This document shows positions 9,945-21,640 of a stretch of DNA of 64,000 nucleotides, in pieces. The DNA is from Monilinia fructicola. Lineage: Eukaryota > Ascomycota > Leotiomycetes > Helotiales > Sclerotiniaceae. The stretch spans positions 2,175,501-2,239,500 of the forward strand of contig VICG01000006.1 in the NCBI GenBank assembly GCA_008692225.1, in the 5' to 3' direction. The notes beneath the pieces were generated by a model. The model had not been told where the DNA came from. It did no database searches and saw nothing but the letters and a program-made list of their open reading frames with translations. The translations under genes were made by a program, and so were the position numbers. Positions within the stretch are counted from its first letter, which is position 1; each line of letters begins with the position of its first letter.

Positions 9945-12665
9945 ATGTCACTTTATCAAACTCTCGAAGCTATCATTACTCTATTCATTCAGGTCTTCGT
10001 CATCTTCCCATATAGTGCTTTGACAATCCAACGTCAACGAGAATTGATACCGAAGGATAAACCATCTATCAAAGATACAGCACGTCTAGAAAAGACTCAT
10101 TCGAGCAGGAAACCAGGAGCCATGATTTCAGACAAGGTATACAAGCTGTGTACGAGCAAGGAGACGGTCTCTTCGTTACTTGCGAAGGATCCTACTATGG
10201 CACCGGGAGATGCATGGAAACAATTATACGGAGGTCATGCGGCAGGTGAGAAGGAGAGTAAAAATGAAGCTCGGAGACATAGAGATACCGCTACACCGGA
10301 GGATTTGCAGAGAGCTTTGGAATGTGGAAATTGGGGTCCAACACAACCGAGTGAACTCTTCTTAAAGGTAAAGTCCTTCAGCGAGCTAGTACGCAGTCAG
10401 TACTGATGATATCTGGCAGATGTATCATGATGCGTTATGTACTTTGGACAACAGTGTGAGTAACTGTATGGTCAGTCCGCCGTTAATGGGAAGCTCTGGT
10501 GTTATACCATTGAGTGTGATTTCAGTGTATGTACCTTCCGACTCTCAAAATATCCCAGACCATCCCCCCTGTACAAAAGGAAACTGACAGAAAATCCAAC
10601 TAGTGTGCCGGATATCATGCGACATATGTCAAATCTGATTGTGAGAGCGGAAAAAGAAGTTATCCTAGCAACAAATTACTGGCAAAATTCCGTCGCCTCA
10701 AAATACATCACAAATGCCATGAAAGAGCTTTCCAGAAGAGCCGGAGAGAGAGGAGAACGAATAGTTTTCAAGCTACAATACGACCGAGGAAGTCCAAAGC
10801 AATTACTCGATAACCATTATCTTGTTCCAGAGAAAGAATATTTGGGAAAAGCTGTTGCTCTTCCCACAGCTGCAGAAATCCCTAATCTCGATCTTCAGGT
10901 CATGAATTATCATAGACCTATGCTCGGAACATTTCACTGCAAATATATGGTTGTGGATAGAAAATTTGCTGTTCTTCAAAGCAATAATATTCAGGACAAT
11001 GATAACATGGAGATGATGACGCATTTGGAAGGACCAATTGTTGATTCTCTCTATGATATGGCTTTGATTTCTTGGCATAAGAAGTTTGATCCTCCATTAC
11101 CGAGTTATGATTCTCCTGCCGCCCAAGGTGGATTGAGCTCATTTGAGAATAAGCGTCACGATGAAATTTTTGATCAAAATGGTTCTATCAGAGGTCATTC
11201 GGCTGTGATACATCCAGAAAGGATGCAGGCACAACAAGCGTACTCGTATGAACCTCGCGCCTCGAATCAGCCTGGATTTGCTTATTCTAGTTCTATGGAA
11301 AATGGTGATTCAACTCCATATCCTTCAACAACAGAAAGTGTTACACACCCTGTTGGAAGTACCAGTAATGCGGAAGATATCAGGAATGGTGTTGAAAATA
11401 TTCGTTTGGAGGGTGCTCAAGATACTCATCATGGATTCGAAGACGGAGATCTCAAAACTAGAGAGAGGATGGCTGAGAATGTGAGAGCAATCGCAACTAC
11501 AGGAGATGCTGAACATATCGTTCACACCAAAGATGGCGATAAGAAAGTACCCGTCTCGCCAGAAAGTGGTACTTTAGCTCAACATGGTGTCAATGGACCA
11601 GATACAAAGACTCAAGAATTCCTCAGTAATGGGACACAAGTCATTCCTCAATCACAAATCGAAAACCCCTCACCATCCTCCCATCTCCTCCCAGAACACA
11701 CGACCGACGACCCTCATTATGATGACGACATCGCCGGCGAAGTAGCCCGAGTTCAAACCGCCGTTTCCCCCAAAAATGGAGAAACTCGCATTGAAGCCGT
11801 CACTCGTCATCTCAACCATACCCGAAACCCCGGTTTCAAGGGCAATGCACCGGATTATCCAGCACACGAAGAAATGACTCCTTATATTCCCCATCCAGTC
11901 CACGAACCATTTCCAATCGCCATGGTTTGTAGAGAACCATATGGATCACCAAATCATAGTTCTGTGTACAATCCGCAAAACGAAGTTTGGCTCTCCGCGT
12001 TGAGAAACGCCGCCAAGAATGTTTTTATTCAAAAGCCCAACTCTTAATGCAGAACCGCTGGTTCCGGCGATTGTGGAGGCCTGTGAGAGGGGCGTTGATG
12101 TTTATTGCTATATTTGTCTTGGATATAATGATACTGTGAGCCTCATTCTTCTAACGATGATGCAATGATATATGCTAATCTTCAATTACAGGGCGAACTC
12201 CTCCCAATGCAAGGCGGCACCAACGAGATGATTGCCCACAAAATGTACACCAGTCTCTCCGCAAGCGGAAAAGAACGTCTTCACTACTTTTTCTACATTG
12301 GCAAAGACCAAACCACGCCCTTAGTAGCCAAAAAGAAGCTCCGAGATTGTCATATCAAAGTTATGATTGTAGACGAACATATCGGCATCCAAGGAAATGG
12401 GAATCAAGATACGCAAAGTTGGTTTCATAGCCAGGAAATCAATGTTATGATTGATAGTCCAACTGTTTGTAAAGGATGGATTGATGGGTTGAGGAGGAAC
12501 CAGAATACACATTTGTATGGGGAGGTGGGGAAGAGTGATGGGATTTGGAGGGATGAGAAGGGCAATGAGGCGAAGGATGTTATTGGGGTTGATCCGGGGA
12601 GGTTTAGTTGGGCAAAGGGATTTCTGGGTGCGATTAACAGGGTTAGGGGGACGGGAGACTTTTAA
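9945..12665 (+). CDS. phospholipase D family protein with two HKD motifs, one frame break
   Basis: Phosphatidyltransferase/phospholipase D superfamily member, probably acting on membrane phospholipids; exact substrate unknown. Exon 1 (9945-10367) begins MSLYQTLEAIITLFIQVFVI, a likely membrane anchor, and contains GNWGPTQPSELFLK. Intron 10368-10419, a short exon from 10420, then a second intron near 10527 with acceptor at 10590 or 10603 (only the TAG at 10603 keeps frame without an indel). HKD motif 1 is HCKYMVVD near 10935, followed by SNNIQDNDNMEMMTHLEG. HKD motif 2 is HIKVMIVD near 12352, followed by GIQGNGNQDTQSW. Between them lies an unusually long, acidic, low-complexity linker of over 300 residues. 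The frame breaks at an A run 12031-12034 (NVFIQ to SPTLNAEPLVPAIVEACERG); one extra A explains it. A last intron follows GYNDT near 12136-12191. Confidence 0.85.
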
Positions 12666-13320
12666 GGGCAATTTGAGGATGGGAGTGGATTTGTTGAGGC
12701 CCCTGGAGATTAGAGATGAGACATCAAAAATACGTGTGGATATGGATATGGATATGGATCTGGATATGGATCTGGAATATGGATCTGGAATATAGATCTG
12801 GAATATGGATCTGGAATATGGATCTGGATATGGCGTTTGGTAATACCGTGATGAGATGGAAGCCTTGGGTTCTTGGGTTTTAGGTCTTGAGTAACAATGA
12901 TGATGATGAGTATGATGGAATGAAAACATGATCTAGAATAGAATAATTATTATCTTTTGAGGATTATATATTCAATACTCCAATGAAGAAATGTATGAAA
13001 ACAATAAAACTCCCAAGTGATCTTTCATATTAGACAAGATATCAATTTTCTCCACGTTCCAAGGTTCTCCATACAAATAATCAATTAACCTTTCATCTGC
13101 TACTTTTAGCGCATTCCAGTAGAAATATTCGCACCGCCACACCTCCAGACCTCAATGACGCCACAACGCCACATTTTGAGTACTATCACAAGCTCCAAGC
13201 TCCGAGCTCCAGCTTATTTTCCTTCTATCAATCAATCACTTATCATTGAGCCGCCCGAGCTCTTCTCTTCAAACAATCACAATCGCGAAACTCAAATCAC
13301 CCGTCGCAACACCCGTTACC
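12666..13320. other. spacer with GGATATGGATCT-type tandem repeat
   Basis: Holds the 3' end of the PLD gene and the 5' leader of the XAP5 gene. A minisatellite at 12736-12832 consists of 6-mers and 12-mers of GGATAT / GGATCT / GGAATAT. Frames across it (Met-Asp repeats on plus, Ile-Pro-Asp repeats on minus) are repeat artefacts. Confidence 0.6.
12736..12832. repeat. GGATATGGATCT minisatellite
   Basis: Tandem units TGGATA, TGGATC and TGGAATA repeated about fifteen times just after the PLD stop codon, probably in its 3' untranslated region. Confidence 0.85.
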
Positions 13321-14707
13321 ATGTCATCCAATTCCTCTGACGCCGCCTCTCGCACCACAACACCAAATCCCAACGCGCGCTTCACGACGCAATCCAAAAC
13401 CGTCGAAGATGTTCTTAGTACGCAAACGGTGGGATTGGTTGCGCTGTCGGATTTTAGGAAGAGGAGGGCCGAGGCTGTGGAGATGAAGGAGAGAGATGCG
13501 AGAGACGTATTGGAGATGGGGGGTGCGGGTGGAAATGGGAGTGGGAGTGGGAGGAGTGGGACGAGTACACCTACGGGAGACGGGTGAGTGGTTAAGGTTT
13601 TTTTTGATTTTGGATTTCGGGATGGCAAGAGGTGCTTGGGGCTAGGGTGAGGTTTGAGGGTTCGAGAGTGCCGGGAAGGCAACGAACTGAAGAAATTGGA
13701 TTTATGAACAGGACTGATAGTATCAGCATAGCACCTCCACACCCACATCCACCAATGCACCGCGGCTCCCCCTAAAGAAGAAGAAAAGAAAAGTAGGGAC
13801 CCCGAAACTATCCTTCGGTCTTGACCCCGAAGAAGAAAGCGAAGCCAACTCCACAAACACCGATACGGAGCCCTCGCGATCCGGCTCCCCGTCGTCCCCA
13901 AACCCCAAAAAGAAGAAAATTGGCGTCAACTCCAACGTTTCGTTTGTACCCAAGACACTCACCAAATCGGCATTGTTGAAAGAGGCACAGACGAGAGAAT
14001 CGTTGCGGAAGGAGTTCTTGGCTATTCAGGAGGCGGTTAGGGGTACCGAGATTGCTATTCCATTTGTGTTTTATGATGGGACGAATATTCCCGGGGGAGT
14101 GGCGAGGGTTAAGAAGGGAGATTTTATTTGGGTTTTCTTGGATAGGAGTCGGAAGGTTGGGGCAGAATTGGGGGTGGGTGAGAAGGCTAATAGTAGTAGG
14201 GAGTGGGCGAGGGTTGGGGTGGATGATTTAATGTTGGTTAGAGGGGGTTTGATTATTCCTCATGTGAGTTTGTCTTTTTTCGTTATGCATGTTCGAAAAG
14301 AAGGTGGATATGATGCTGATTTTATAAATTTCTAGCATTACGATTTTTACTACTTCATCATAAACCATACTCTTGGACCGAATAACCGAGTCCTTTTCCC
14401 CCATAGTTCCTCTCCACCAACGACTGCCTCAATAACCCCTCTCGATGCCGATTCTCCAATTCCAGATTCTTACAATCCTCTCTCACGTCCATCTGCGTCT
14501 AGCGGTACCAAAACCCCCACAACAAAAGTCGAAGAATTAGAAGGCTTTAACGACGACCCAACATTTACCAAAGTAGTTGATCGCAGATGGTATGAGAGGA
14601 ATAAACATATCTACCCAGCGAGTGTCTGGCAGGAATTTAATCCGGAAAAAGATTATCAGACGGAGGTGAAGAGGGATGCCGGTGGGAATGCGTTTTTCTT
14701 TTCTTAA
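13321..14707 (+). CDS. XAP5/FAM50 domain protein
   Basis: Nuclear protein of the XAP5 (FAM50A) family, linked in other eukaryotes to pre-mRNA splicing and gene regulation. Three exons: 13321-13583, 13732-14263, 14336-14707, giving 388 residues with all phases consistent. The first acceptor is the TAG at 13731, chosen because it gives TSTPTSTNAPRLPLKKKKRK in frame. Evidence: a lysine-rich nuclear-localisation segment (KKKKRKV), then the XAP5 block with IPFVFYDGT, KGDFIWVFLDRSRK and DDLMLVRGGLIIPHH, continuing after the second intron with HYDFYYFIINHTLGP and KVVDRRWYERNKHIYPASVW, then FNPEKDY. The N-terminus is Ser/Thr/Gly-rich and probably disordered. No frame breaks. An upstream in-frame ATG (13246) is less likely because ACCATGT at 13321 is a better start context. 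Confidence 0.92.
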
Positions 14708-15128
14708 GATGTTAGGCGTTTGGTGGTAAAAATTGGAAAGATTTCGAGGGAGATGGTGGGATGGGTGGGTTGTATGTTTGGTTCTCTTTGGATCGATAGA
14801 TGGCTAGAGTCATAAATGAATAAATGGATGATTTGGGAGTTTGCAGGAGAAAGATTCGAAACAGCATAGAATCTCGATAAAGTCTGGATAGAAACTGGAT
14901 AGACAACCGAAGATTAGCTTATGATTAATACACAAAGGGGTTGATTACACATCAACCCAATCGCAAACATATGATCTCTATCTCTTACCTTTTTCAATTC
15001 CCCTTCAATACTCATCCTCCCCCTATCACCATCACCATCAGCTCTCGTTCCAAATCCCTCATCCCCACCATCACCATCTCACACCACAACCCATCCATCC
15101 CTTCTCAAAATAGAAAAAACCCCCCTAT
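14708..15128. other. convergent 3' flank spacer
   Basis: About 420 bp between the XAP5 stop and the stop codon of the putative minus-strand small membrane protein. Contains C/A-rich low-complexity stretches of CCATCACCAT type. No gene seen. Confidence 0.4.
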
Positions 15129-15482
15129 TCACCCAAATACCCACCAGGCTCCCCACAAAACCCCCGCGATCAATATCCACCCCGGCCATAACAACACCCG
15201 CATCAAATCGAAGCCGCCGCCTAGCATGAAGAGGGCAAACTCGAAGGCTAGGCGTCGACCTACGGCTTCGAGGTGCTTGGCTATGGTGGGAGCGGAGGAA
15301 TTTGGAGAGGTGGGCGAGGTTTGGGGGGAGGAGGAGGAGGAGGAAGATGGGATGTGGTAGGATAGGGAGAGGGTTTTGTAGAGGGGGCGGGGGAGAGCGG
15401 CGGTGCGTGAGCTGGCAATTGGGGGGTTGGAGGAGGGGGAGGGCGACGAGGGTTTGGTGAGGAGATGGAAGTTGGAGGACAT
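15129..15482 (-). CDS. putative small membrane protein, unrecognised
   Basis: A 117-codon frame beginning MSSNFHLLTKPSSP with a Ser/Pro-rich N-terminal half (SSSSSSSPQTSPTSPNSS) and a distinctly hydrophobic C-terminus: AKHLEAVGRRLAFEFALFML, then LMRVLLWPGWILIAGVLWGA and WWVFG at the stop. That is an amphipathic segment followed by one or two membrane-spanning stretches. The abrupt switch from low complexity to a plausible membrane domain, ending at a stop, argues for a gene. Repeats on both sides and three overlapping longer frames in the same strand argue for caution. I do not recognise the family. Confidence 0.4.
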   Translation of the reverse strand: MSSNFHLLTKPSSPSPSSNPPIASSRTAALPRPLYKTLSLSYHIPSSSSSSSPQTSPTSPNSSAPTIAKHLEAVGRRLAFEFALFMLGGGFDLMRVLLWPGWILIAGVLWGAWWVFG

Positions 15483-15489
15483 GGTTCCT

Positions 15490-15560
15490 GGTGTCTTGTG
15501 TCTTTTGTCTTGTGTCTTGTGTCTTGTGTCTTGTGTCTTGTGTCGTGTCGTGTCGTGTCG
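15490..15560. repeat. TCTTGTG / TCGTG microsatellite
   Basis: Tandem heptamers of TCTTGTG pass into TCGTG pentamers, immediately upstream of the putative small membrane protein's start codon (minus strand). Confidence 0.85.
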
Positions 15561-15670
15561 TTCGTTGCGTCTCGAGGATTTCCTCGCTGTCGATGGATGC
15601 CCGGGGAGGTGTCTTCAATCAATGAGACCGCTGTCCCAATCCAATTGCGATGGATTGGTGGACGCAATGG

Positions 15671-15742
<72 letters not shown>
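15671..15742. repeat. (ATCA)n followed by (GATA)n
   Basis: About seven ATCA tetramers run directly into about eleven GATA tetramers. Confidence 0.95.
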
Positions 15743-16116
15743 CTCAACCCAGGAGACGTATTCGTAACCGATATATCTTGTGCTTATAATCTGATGTGGG
15801 TGGTATCGCAACGTGAGAACGAAGAGTAAAATCCAAGTCGGAAAACGAATGGTTCCAGGATGGTGTCTATCAATCTATATATACATCTACAGTATATATA
15901 CTGCATCAAAAATCTTTCCAGAGGAAAAAAAAAAACAAAAACCCATCGAGATATTCTATGGGGATCTAAAATTCGATAGTTTTCCAAGGGGCTTCTATTT
16001 GTATCAGATCCATCGTTACCGCTTCTAGTTAAGGCTTACCTCTCACTGCACGGTTGGGTTGGCATGTGATTTTGGTTGCCCGGTGCGGCGTTGCGCGCTA
16101 GGGTATTGTACTGTAG

Positions 16117-16200
16117 GTGTTTGGATGTTTGAATTTTTAGGTGTTTAGGTGTTTAGATGTTTCGGTGTTTAGATATGTTGGTGATTAGGTGTTTGGGTAG
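16117..16200. repeat. GTGTTTAG-like octamer array
   Basis: Imperfect tandem copies of GTGTTTAG / GTGTTTGG. Not a telomeric repeat. Confidence 0.6.
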
Positions 16201-17054
16201 GTACCGCGTGGATTTTGATGCTAATCCGGGGTGGGAAGGTGGGGCAGGTAGGTTTAGGGGGTGGGCATGACGTCGTGGGGTTTGGGAAAGGGGTGTGAGG
16301 TTGAAGTTGGGTTAGCGGGGTTGGGTTGGTGGTTCTAAATTGTCGAGGTGCGTTTTGATGATGATGATGGTGATGATGGTGATGATGACGATGACGATGA
16401 CGATAATGGTGAGGTTGAGGGTATGTAGATTTATATGAACTAAATAGGTTGAACGAAGCAACGAATAGAGAGGTAATCAAGCAAACCCATTGATCATGGG
16501 TATTGTATTGTAAGCGATACCAAGGTAGGTAGCTCTCGTAGGTGATCTCATATGATAATTCGCTTAATGCTATTCATCCCATGAATAAGAATAAATAAAC
16601 AAGACCCATAAATAAGAAGGGATAAAAGAGGATTTTGCATATTGTATAACTCATTCCGTTTTTCTTCATTTTATTGGGGGGGTATACATAAGTGAGGTAT
16701 ATATAAGCAAGTAGATTTAGGTAAGGGGTGTGTTAACTTGAGTTGACTAGAGTTTGTTGAGTAGATTAGCTTTGGTTTGCTGCGTGGGTGTTTGATCGAT
16801 GATGATTTGATGATGAGAGGATGAGATGCGGGATGGGATGGGATAGAGATGGAGATGGGAAGATACAGGTTTGTGGAGGGGGTAGGCAGGATGGGAATAT
16901 ATGTGTATGGAAGCGATGTAGGGCAATGTAACCTAACAAAGACTACCAAGTACAAGAACAAGATACAAGACATCGTTTCAAGGATTCAATTCCGCTGCCG
17001 AATAAGTATTCTGTACTCGAGTATGTACGAGTATGTACTATGTACTATGTAGAC

Positions 17055-17096
17055 CAGTATACAAGACATCTAAAACAGTATACAAGACATCTAAAA
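17055..17096. repeat. 21 bp perfect tandem duplication
   Basis: Two adjacent copies of a 21 bp unit starting CAGTATACAAGACATC. Confidence 0.9.
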
Positions 17097-18092
17097 CCCA
17101 TCCATCCATACTATTCATCAAGGTAAAGCAAAACTCCAATCAATACAATTACAAGAAACCAAACCTCGCACACGGTGATACGATTGGTGAATGCTGGTAA
17201 GGTGAGTACACCGGTTGGGAGATAAGACACGAAAGCGTGGAGGTATTATGGTAGGGTATTGGCTAGTTGGTTAGTTGAGTTTGTCGTTATTGACCTGTGA
17301 AGATCATGTTCTGTGCATCTGATCTTCATGTGGGATACGCGGTAGTTCTAGAAAGGGAAATAGGATTAGGTTCTAGTCAGGGTCGATGTCCCGCTGGTGT
17401 ATTTACCCGGTTAGCGAATAAAAGGAGAGGACTAGATTCATGCGGGGTTGATTCGTAAGGGAAATTTTCGGTCGAGGAAGGTCAGGATGGATGCCGGGCT
17501 TAGGGTATATGTATTCTGTTTGTTTGTGTGATTGCGCTGATTAGGGATGGGGTTTATATATTTGTATTTATCTTGTGTATGTATGTTCAGTATGATGCGC
17601 GGAGATGGTGAATGCATTCATCTTATGGAATGGATTATGTTCTTGTTTCGATATTAGTGCCGTTAGGGTTCAAAGCAAGTATAAACATAGAACATTAGAT
17701 TTGATAGTAAAGAGTACAAAATGGGTTCTCATTAAATTGATTATATTCTACAAGATGTGTGAAATCTTTGATCTAGCATACATACAGTTGCTGACTCGGC
17801 ATAATCTTGATAAGTGTACTGAAGTACATCGGGTGCATGCTCGGAGTTAATCCTCATTATACTGGTTTGAGATTTGTTTAGATAGCCCTGGAGGGCGATT
17901 ATTAGACTCCAAATCACTTGTAAGTACGAGTATCGAATGGACTAACTAGATGCGCATGTGTGCACGCCCCAAACATTACGGCAAATTTGCCAAAATATGC
18001 TCAAATTTCATCAAAGGTATAGTGCAACCTCGATACGTAGCATAGAGATACCAACTTTCGATTTTAGGTATCATGCAGACATTAAATACCAA

Positions 18093-19159
18093 TTATGCAT
18101 TCCCACCTTGATTAAAATTCATACTATACCCACCAGTCTTCTCATCCTTAACCATTTGAAAATTATCTGTGGATAAGCCAAATGGCTTCAGTATGCCATT
18201 CCCGAACTACAATATCACATTCCCAACCGTAAGCTTTCATGAATGAAAAGAGACAGAACTTACAAGAATCGATCAAACTAACCTGCTTTAATTTCCCCAT
18301 CATTTCTCCCATTTCCCGGTCTTGTGCTGCTTTGCTTCGGGGTGGTAGGAGACGGAGTTGTGTTTCGACTGTTTTGCGATCGACGGCGGAGAGATTGGTG
18401 AAAGTAGAGAGGAGTTTGTAGTCTGGACGTAGGAGTAGGATATGTTAAAATCTGAATCGGGCCAAGGGAATATTAATGGAAAATATACCTTCTACAGCAC
18501 CCGCCAAAGTAGACCACCCATCCTGTTCACTCCTAGCTCTCGCCCTCCTCATCAGAGCTTTCGCTCTTATCCTTTCAATATCTTTTGCTCGACTTTCCTT
18601 CGCATCATCGAGATCTTTCCCTCTCGTATTTTCCGATTTTGTAGCTCCCTCACTTATAATCTCCTCATCTGCTTCTTCCTCTTCCTTCACTTCCTTTTCT
18701 TTAACTTTCTCCTCCACATTCCCCTCATTTTCTTTCTCCTCATCCTTACTTAATTTCTCCAGCCCATCCAAAGCTTCCGAACTTGCTTTAGCAGCCTCCT
18801 TCCATTCCTCCAATTTTAAATGGCAAGCCGCGACATTACTTTTCAGCACCGCTCTTTCATAATCTAAATACTTCGGACATGTTGACAATGCGCTTTCATA
18901 TGTATCAATTGCCTCTTTGTAGGATTTCTGAGCAAACAGAGCGTTTGCAGCAGCTTTCAAAGTGTTTGATTCGGCGAGGAGAGACTGCCATCCATATCAT
19001 TAGCACCGAGTGAATAAAAGGAGGCTGCGCATCACGACAGGGGTTAAGGACACAAACAGCTTCTTCCTCCGGAGGGAACCTTAGAATTTCTTCAGCTTCT
19101 GTTGGCTCGGAGTCAGCATCGCGAGGTTTGCGCTGAAACTTCTCGGTACGTGTTGTCAT
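18093..19159 (-). CDS. TPR protein, TTC1-like
   Basis: Tetratricopeptide-repeat protein resembling TTC1, a presumed Hsp70/Hsp90 co-chaperone type adaptor. Four exons on the minus strand: 19058-19159, 18489-18984, 18283-18422, 18093-18206, 283 residues with every phase consistent. Exon 1 encodes [20 protein letters not shown]; exon 2 the TPR core [20 protein letters not shown] then [19 protein letters not shown] and [20 protein letters not shown]. Between the second and third repeats is a strongly charged insert of Glu/Lys ([19 protein letters not shown]), then [20 protein letters not shown]. Exon 3 gives [20 protein letters not shown] and exon 4 the family's typical tail, [20 protein letters not shown] followed by [11 protein letters not shown]. 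No frame break. Shares a 204 bp divergent promoter with the HAD phosphatase at 19364. Confidence 0.9.
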
Positions 19160-19363
19160 GATGAATGTATGTTTATAGGAGGTCTTATTATTGTTTGGCT
19201 TGCTGGCATGGAAATCATATGTAAGCGGAACTATTACCGCATCGGCCGCACTAGCCGCATGCATATATCTACCCCGCCAACATCCCACCCATCACTCCCC
19301 GCACACTTCGCTCACCACAACTTTTGACTCTATTGATACCAGTCATAATACAATATCGCAATT

Positions 19364-20264
19364 ATGGCACCCCGAACAGAGTATGTCCGTACCTTAAAAT
19401 ACTCTTCAGCTCTCTCCCACCCTCAACTAACCCATCCAAAGTTTCCCCCCAATTCGCGCCTGTCTCTTCGACATGGACGGACTTCTCCTCGATTCCGAAG
19501 ATAAATATACCCTCGTAACCAATACACTTCTCAAAAAATACAACAAGCCCCCAATCCCCTGGTCCATAAAAGCCCAAATGCAAGGACGCCCCGCCCAATC
19601 CGCCTCTGCCATTTTCTTTTCCTGGGCCAACCTCCCTATATCCAATGAACAATACATCGAAGAACAAGAATCATTAAAAAAGGACCTATTCCAGACCTGC
19701 ATGCCATTACCCGGCGTGGTAGACCTACTCGGGACATTGGGGAATGCGAGGACAAGGTCCAAGGAAGGGGAGGAGGGGAGGAAGGTACATATTGCGCTCG
19801 CGACTAGTAGTCACAAAGAGATGTACGATGTGAAAACTACGAATCATGTAACTCTTTTCGAGATATTCCCTCCGCATCGAAAGGTTCTCGGCGATGATCC
19901 GCGTATTGCACCTGGACGGGGTAAGCCTGCACCCGATATTTATTTACTGGCATTGGAAACTATCAATCAGAGTTTAGAAGATGGCGAAGAGCCTGTGAAG
20001 CCGGAAGAATGTCTTGTGTTTGAAGATTCGGTACCGGGTGTAGAATCTGGAAGAAGAGCGGGTATGAGAGTTATTTGGTGTCCGCATCCAGAGTTAAAGG
20101 GGGAGTTTCTTGGGAGGGAAGGGGAGGTTTTGGCGGGAGCAACGGGAGAAGGCGGGAATGAGAAGGAGGATGGAGTTGTGGGGACAGTGGATGATGGATG
20201 GGGTGATTATTTGGAGACTTTAGAAGATTTCCCGTATGAGAGGTATGGGATTTTGGTGAACTAG
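19364..20264 (+). CDS. HAD-superfamily phosphatase (pseudouridine-5'-phosphatase/GPP-like)
   Basis: Cytosolic HAD hydrolase that probably dephosphorylates a small phosphorylated metabolite; the closest known types are HDHD1 pseudouridine-5'-phosphatase and yeast YKL033W-A. Two exons: a tiny first exon 19364-19380 (MAPRT plus two bases) and 19442-20264, joined across a 61 bp intron; 279 residues. Motif I DMDGLLLDSE carries the nucleophilic Asp and acid/base Asp. Motif II is the Thr/Ser in HIALATSSHKEMYD. Motif III is the Lys in GRGKPAPDIYL. Motif IV is CLVFEDSVPGVESGRRAGM with the metal-binding Asp. The Asp-Gly-rich tail (GEGGNEKEDGVVGTVDDGWG) is lineage-specific padding before YLETLEDFPYERYGI. 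Frame intact. Confidence 0.9.
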
Positions 20265-21640
20265 AATTAGAGGCAAATCTGCATATAGATTCCCTGCCTA
20301 TTGCCTGTATAAGGTAGGTACTATCATTAGATTACTTATTCTCAGATAGACCTTGAAGATGCCTGATCAGTGGTTGCATATGGCCTACTGTACGAGAACT
20401 TCCATACATGTCGTATAGAAATAACTTTTACGCAGTGGGATAAAAGCAATCATACCAATTGTGCTATCCTTCATGAATCCGGTTCAACGTCACGAACCAA
20501 ACAGGATTAGTATTCATTAGCAAGGCGGTAGCCCCGAATCTTGATGCCATCCGATGCCAGACAATATTTCTTCAAGTAAATGAATACCATGAAGTGAAGT
20601 GATACAAGCCGGACTATCACCATTCATTCATTCATTTATCTCGGTAACATCAACTTCACTACATCTTCTACATTAACCCGTCGCCTCACCTATGAATGCA
20701 TTCAAGTCACCAAAAGCATATGAATAACCCAAATTCGCACTCATAGATTCACAATTTACAAGTCACCAATCACCAATTCAATTTCATACATCAGAATGGG
20801 GAGAATACATAGTCTCATTGTAGATTGAAGCCCTCATGGGGTCGCAGACCAAGGAAAGAACTAACTACACCGAAAGTCATCATTGCAAGCAACGAAGGAC
20901 AATCTGAATGAGAAAACGACGAAAAGAAAAAGAAAAGAAAAATCCCGCTGAAGAACCGAAAAAAAACGCTGTCAAGGGTATCTTTGTTTCCAACTCCATG
21001 CCCCCACTAACACCATGCCATGCAATGTCATGCCCCGTGGTTGAAAAACCATGTCAGTACGAGATGCAAGGTTGTAAAAGTCGTTGATGCAATGCGAATG
21101 CGAGTTTTGAAATGCCCTGGGTATCGTGTTTGAGAACTCCGCTGTATCTATGTATGTATCTATGCTGCAGTGTATCCGTTCGCCTGGCAGTTGAAAAAGA
21201 GAAAAAGACGAAAAGCTATTGAAGAGAGATCTGATCGATGGTAGAGCTCAGGAAGAGTCGGTTGTCGATGCAGAATTGTGTACGACTATGAGAAAAGCCA
21301 GGTGAGCAAGTGGCAAAATGTAGTAGACGAAGAACCATTGAGGGAAGTAAAGAATTCGATACTAGAGCTCAAAGGGTTGAGTCATCGAAATTTTGTGCTG
21401 CGAGGAGCAAGCGTAGAGTAAAGCCACAAGATAAATCGAGGAATGCATCGAGCGCAGCGTAACAGAGAACCTTGGAACCCATAGAAAAAGCCAGAAGGAA
21501 AGCCATGTAAAACCATTTGTATTTGTAATTGAAGGCAAGAAGCCATAATGTAATTCATCATGCAAATGCTTGATGACTGAAATGAGAAAGCAACATCGAG
21601 CTAAAGATCACCATTGGTGACAAAGTCATACTTGGAGGAT
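20265..21640. other. convergent 3' spacer
   Basis: About 1.4 kb between two convergent genes. Likely 3' untranslated sequence of both. A minus frame at 21362-21565 has no supporting motif. No tRNA or repeat array of note. Confidence 0.5.

Larger units (their letters stand above)
15483..18092. other. repeat-rich spacer
   Basis: No convincing gene in about 2.6 kb. It holds CTTGTGT/CGTGT slippage repeats (15490-15560), ATCA and GATA tetranucleotide arrays (15671-15742), a run of GTGTTTAG-like octamers (about 16117-16200), a GATGAT/GATGAC trinucleotide array (about 16358-16415), a 21 bp perfect tandem duplication (17055-17096) and several ATGGGATGGG runs. Frames here are His-, Ser- or Tyr-rich artefacts of those repeats. 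Confidence 0.5.

Noticed and set aside
12321..12929. 202-codon minus frame over the PLD 3' end
   Set aside because: Antisense shadow plus repeat translation (Ile-Pro-Asp and Ser-Arg-Ser-Ile runs).
15079..15679. Long minus frames of 132 and 179 codons overlapping the small membrane candidate
   Set aside because: Dominated by Thr-Arg-His-Asp and Pro-rich slippage translation.
16169..16480. His-rich minus frame
   Set aside because: Translation of the GATGATGGT array.
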